From Streptomyces platensis (GTDB lineage Bacteria; Actinomycetota; Actinomycetes; Streptomycetales; Streptomycetaceae), in assembly GCF_008704855.1 (NCBI RefSeq), contig NZ_CP023691.1, positions 7,564,001 to 7,628,000 of the forward strand: 64,000 nt of DNA, read 5' to 3'. This document shows positions 60,713-64,000 of the stretch, piece by piece (the stretch's first letter is position 1; each line of letters starts with the position of its first letter). The translations under genes and the position numbers were made by a program. Under the pieces are notes generated by a model. The model made no database searches, was not told the DNA's origin, and saw only the letters and a list, made by a program, of their open reading frames with translations.

Positions 60713-63700
60713 ATGAGTGAGATTCGCCCGATACCGACCCCCCGCGGCGCCCCGCTCGTCGGGAACACGCTGCAGATCCCGTCCGACGGGCCGGTCCAGT
60801 ACTTCGCCGAGCTCGGCCGCCAGTACCCGGGAGGCATCTACAGGCTGCACATCGCCGGCCGCGAGGTGGTCTTCGTCTACGACCCCGACCTGGTCGCCGA
60901 GGTGTGCGACGAGACGCGGTTCGGCAAGCCGATCGACCCCCCGCTGTCCCACGTACGTGACTTCGCCGGCGCCGGGCTGTTCACGGCGCGCGACGACGAG
61001 GACGTCTGGGGCGAAGCCCACCGGATCCTGATGCCGGCGTTCAGTCAGCGGTCGATGAAGGCCTACTTCCCGCAGATGATGGAGATCGCCCAGGAGCTCA
61101 TCGGCAAGTGGTCACGTCGTGAGGGGCAGACCGTCACCGTCGCCGACGACATGACCCGGCTCACCCTGGACACCATCGCGCTGAGCGGATTCGGCCACCG
61201 GTTCCACTCCTTCCAACGCGAGGAACTCGACCCGTTCCTCCAGGCGATGCTGCACGCGCTGACCGTGTCCATGGGGCGCACCCAGCAGTTGCCTCTGATC
61301 ACCAAACTCAAGCGAGGCGAGGACAGGTCCTATCGGGACAGCATCCGGCAGATGCAGAAACTGGTCGACAGCGTCATCGAGGAACGCCGCCAGGGGGTCG
61401 GCACCGGAGAGCGGGACCTGCTGAGCCTGATGCTGGACGCCGCCGACCCGGTCACAGGAAGGCAGTTGGACGATGCGAACATCCGGGACCAGACGCTGAC
61501 GTTCCTCATCGCCGGCCATGAGACCACCAGCGGCCTGCTCTCGTTCGCCCTGTACTCGCTGCTGCGCCACCCGCACGTGCTGGCCCAGGCGTACGCGGAG
61601 GTGGACCGGCTGCTGCCCGGGGACACCGTCCCCGACTACGAGACCATCATGAAGCTCGATGTCATTCCCCGCGTCCTGGACGAGACCCTCCGCCTGTGGT
61701 CCCCCATTGCGGCCATCGGCAAAGCGCCGCTGGAGGACACCGTCATCGGTGGCCGCTACCAGCTGAAGAAGGGCCAGAAAGCCATCCTTCTCCTCGAGCT
61801 GCTCCACAACCACCCCAAGGCGTGGGAACGGGCAGACGAGTTCGACATCGACCGCTGGCTTCCGGAGAACAAGGCCAAGCACCACCCGCACGCCTACAAG
61901 CCCTTCGGGAACGGCGAACGCGCCTGCATCGGCCGCCAGTTCGCCCTCACCGAGGCCCGCCTCGCCCTCGCACTCATCCTGCAGAACTTCGCGCTCTCGG
62001 ACCCGAGCGACTACCAGATGCGAGTCAAGGAGACGCTGACCTCCAAACCGTCCGGCTTCGACATCCAGGTCAGGCGGCGCCGAGCGCATGAGCGATACGC
62101 CTTCGGTGACGACCCCGCCGAGCTGACCGCCGAGGAGGAGCAGCAGGCCGCAATCCGCGGTGTCGGCGTGCGCCTCGCCGTCGCCTACGGCTCGAACCTT
62201 GGCAGCTCCGAGGACCTGGCGCAGATCATCGCCGACCGGGCCGGGCGGGCCGGCTTCGACACCACGCTGACCACTCTGGACGATCTGGCGGACAACCTGC
62301 CGACCGAGGGCCTGCTTGTCACCGTCGCCGCGAGCTACAACGGCAAGGCCCCCGACAACGCGCAGCGTTTCGACGAGTTCATCGCCACCGGGCTGCCCGA
62401 AGACGCACTGTCCGGAGTGCGGTTCGCGGTGCTGGGCACGGGCAACACCCAGTGGACCACCTACCAGGCCTTCCCCCGCCGGATCGAGGCCGCCCTGCTT
62501 GCCGCCGGAGCCACCCCGGTCGTCGACCGAGGTGAAGTCGACGCCTCGGGCGACTTCGATGGCATGGCCTCCGCCTGGATGAACACCCTGTGGTCGACGC
62601 TGGCCGAGGAGTACGCCGCCGACACCGCCGCGGACGACGGTCCGCGCTTCCGGGTGGAAATGCTCACGGAGATCGACGTACGCCCCTCGATCGTCTCCGG
62701 GCAGGCGTACCCCCTGACCGTCGTCGCCAATGAGGAACTCGTCGGCGACCCGACCGGCTTGTGGGATTTCGGCATCGAACCGCCGCGCCCGTCGGCACGG
62801 TCCCTCACGGTCGAACTGCCGGAGGGCGTCGAGTACGGCACCGGCAATCACCTCGCCGTCTTCGCCAAGAACACCCCTGCGCTCGTCGCCCGCGCCCTTG
62901 AGCGGCTCGGCGTCGACCGCGACCAGGTGCTGCGGCTCGACCCGGCGACCGGGGGCGGCCGGACCCATCTGCCAGTGGGTGTGCCCGTCACCGCCGAACT
63001 GCTCCTGACCCAGTTCCTGGAACTGCAGGACGTGGCCACCCGCGCCCAGATACGCACGCTGGCCGACCACACCGAGTGCCCCTGGACCCGGCCCCAGCTG
63101 GAGGCCTACACGCCCGACACCGAGGAGGCCGAGCAGCGCTACCGGGCGGAGATCCTGGAAAAGCGGGTCTCGGTGCTCACGCTGCTGGAGCGCTTTCCCG
63201 CCGTGGGACTGCCGTTGGCGGTCTTCCTCGACATGATGGGGTCCATCCGCCCCCGCTTCTACTCCATCTCGTCCTCGTCCCTGGCCGATCCGCGACATGT
63301 GCGGCTGACCGTTGGACTTGTCGAAGGCCCCGCGCTGTCGGGTCAGGGCGAGTACCGGGGCCTGTGCTCGCAGTACCTGGGCCGGCTGGAGCCCGGAGAC
63401 GTCTTCTACGGCTATGTGCGCGTGCCGTCGCCGACGTTCGCGCCTCCGGCAGATCCCGCGACGCCTCTCCTCCTCATCGGCCCCGGAACCGGCATCGCGC
63501 CGCTGCGCGGCTTCCTGGAGGAGCGCGCCTGGCAGCATGCGAACGGTACGCAGGTCGGCACGTCCCAGGTCTTCGTCGGCTGTCGGCACCCGGAGCACGA
63601 CTGGTTCTACCGGCAGGAGATACAGACCTGGGAGAGGTCCGGGATCGCCGAGGTGCACACTGCCTTCTCCGCCCTCCCCGACCACCCTGCCCGGTTCGTC

Positions 63701-63919
63701 CAGAACGCGATCGCCGCCGCCTCCGATACGGTGTGGGGGGCCCTCCAGAACGGTGCGTACCTCTACGTCTGCGGTGACGGCCGCCGCATGGCACCGGCCG
63801 TACGCGAGGCACTCGCCGCCATCCACCGCGCCCGTACCGGAAGCGACGACGACACCTCCCAGCGCTGGCTCGCCCAGCTCGAGGCGGAGGGCCGGTACCA
63901 GCAGGACGTGTTCGCCTGA
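60713..63919 (+). CDS. Self-sufficient cytochrome P450-reductase fusion (CYP102/P450 BM3 type)
   Basis: A 1,068-residue fusion. The P450 domain (about 1-455) has the I-helix AGHETTSG near 267, ETLRLW (ExxR helix) and the heme signature FGNGERACIGRQF with the thiolate Cys 405. An FMN flavodoxin-like domain follows (AVAYGSNLGSSEDLAQIIAD near 487), then an FAD/NADPH diflavin reductase module (RPRFYSISSSS near 848, GPGTGIAPLRGFLEER near 923, the C-terminal YVCGDGRRMAPAVREAL and terminal DVFA). It hydroxylates long-chain fatty acids or similar using NADPH and O2 without partners. ATG at 60713 follows aaggag. The divergent TetR gene and twin operators indicate ligand-induced control. Confidence 0.96.
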   Translation: MSEIRPIPTPRGAPLVGNTLQIPSDGPVQYFAELGRQYPGGIYRLHIAGREVVFVYDPDLVAEVCDETRFGKPIDPPLSHVRDFAGAGLFTARDDEDVWGEAHRILMPAFSQRSMKAYFPQMMEIAQELIGKWSRREGQTVTVADDMTRLTLDTIALSGFGHRFHSFQREELDPFLQAMLHALTVSMGRTQQLPLITKLKRGEDRSYRDSIRQMQKLVDSVIEERRQGVGTGERDLLSLMLDAADPVTGRQLDDANIRDQTLTFLIAGHETTSGLLSFALYSLLRHPHVLAQAYAEVDRLLPGDTVPDYETIMKLDVIPRVLDETLRLWSPIAAIGKAPLEDTVIGGRYQLKKGQKAILLLELLHNHPKAWERADEFDIDRWLPENKAKHHPHAYKPFGNGERACIGRQFALTEARLALALILQNFALSDPSDYQMRVKETLTSKPSGFDIQVRRRRAHERYAFGDDPAELTAEEEQQAAIRGVGVRLAVAYGSNLGSSEDLAQIIADRAGRAGFDTTLTTLDDLADNLPTEGLLVTVAASYNGKAPDNAQRFDEFIATGLPEDALSGVRFAVLGTGNTQWTTYQAFPRRIEAALLAAGATPVVDRGEVDASGDFDGMASAWMNTLWSTLAEEYAADTAADDGPRFRVEMLTEIDVRPSIVSGQAYPLTVVANEELVGDPTGLWDFGIEPPRPSARSLTVELPEGVEYGTGNHLAVFAKNTPALVARALERLGVDRDQVLRLDPATGGGRTHLPVGVPVTAELLLTQFLELQDVATRAQIRTLADHTECPWTRPQLEAYTPDTEEAEQRYRAEILEKRVSVLTLLERFPAVGLPLAVFLDMMGSIRPRFYSISSSSLADPRHVRLTVGLVEGPALSGQGEYRGLCSQYLGRLEPGDVFYGYVRVPSPTFAPPADPATPLLLIGPGTGIAPLRGFLEERAWQHANGTQVGTSQVFVGCRHPEHDWFYRQEIQTWERSGIAEVHTAFSALPDHPARFVQNAIAAASDTVWGALQNGAYLYVCGDGRRMAPAVREALAAIHRARTGSDDDTSQRWLAQLEAEGRYQQDVFA

Positions 63920-64000
63920 CCCGGACCCGCGTGACCAGTGGGGCAGGGAACGAGCCGGTGCCGGAGGGCATGAGTGCCGTGTCAGGTCGTGCAGGGCAAC

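Noticed and set aside
61112..63826. 904-codon minus-strand frame across the P450 fusion
   Set aside because: Antisense shadow caused by high third-position GC. The plus strand has every catalytic motif of the CYP102 family.
1..64000. tRNA or rRNA genes as integration targets
   Set aside because: I looked for tRNA-like ends near the recombinase fragments and the repeats and saw none. The repeat target is the yjbQ 3' end instead.

Overview
The window is chromosomal DNA from a high-GC actinomycete, almost certainly Streptomyces. The signs are very high third-position GC, a complete conservon (cvnABCD), a large SARP-type regulator, rare TTA (bldA-type) codons confined to regulatory and transport genes, a SigB/SigF-type sigma factor, and Streptomyces-style ssu, DUF742 and roadblock families. 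I saw no rRNA, tRNA or CRISPR array.

Layout. (1) 1-11.3 kb is ordinary chromosome: an MHYT sensor cut by the window edge, cvnABCD, a flavin monooxygenase, an aliphatic-sulfonate operon transcribed leftwards in the order ssuC-ssuB-ssuA-ssuD, and yjbQ. (2) 11.3-19.1 kb is a scarred mobile region. It has an AraC regulator, a leaderless small gene, three copies of the 3' end of yjbQ (11.2, 14.3 and 18.8 kb), the N-terminal half of a serine recombinase, an amino-acid permease tail, a secreted sphingomyelinase-D-like phospholipase and two ISAs1-family transposase remnants. (3) 19.2-36.6 kb is a nonribosomal peptide (NRPS) locus: a free-standing condensation protein, a LuxR-type regulator, an MFS exporter, a TauD/SyrP-like oxygenase, an A-PCP loader, a type II thioesterase, an MbtH protein, a 2,023-residue synthetase (PCP-C-PCP-C-A-PCP-TE) and a SARP regulator. 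(4) 36.8-47.3 kb holds the next part of the same type of recombinase, then a stress-type sigma factor, damaged membrane genes, a molybdopterin oxidoreductase without the usual N-terminal Fe-S cysteines, and an acyl-CoA dehydrogenase / PIG-L deacetylase / methyltransferase set ending in a truncated glycosyltransferase. (5) 47.7-59.9 kb is a patchwork of small intact genes (hemerythrin, GNAT, methyltransferase, YbaK, XRE-cupin, LysR, MBL hydrolase) separated by gene fragments (IS5, SDR, TetR, permease, ABC ATPase, IS701, siderophore-interacting protein, LysR tail). (6) 59.9-63.9 kb is a TetR regulator divergent from a self-sufficient P450-reductase fusion (CYP102/BM3 type), with two perfect palindromic operators between them.

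How the parts may fit. The two recombinase pieces (14381-14880 and 36828-36995) share a 33-bp direct repeat with one mismatch, exactly at their inner ends. Removing the roughly 22-kb interval would rejoin the reading frame. That interval contains the whole NRPS locus, so I infer an inserted biosynthetic island. Within the locus the A-PCP protein presumably loads an amino acid, the oxygenase hydroxylates it on the carrier, and the condensation domains join it to the residue activated by the second A domain before TE release. Four carrier domains, three condensation domains and only two adenylation domains make the assembly logic non-canonical. The synthetase carries a recent tandem duplication of a PCP-C unit. 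TTA codons in the SARP, LuxR and MFS genes suggest that the locus depends on bldA.
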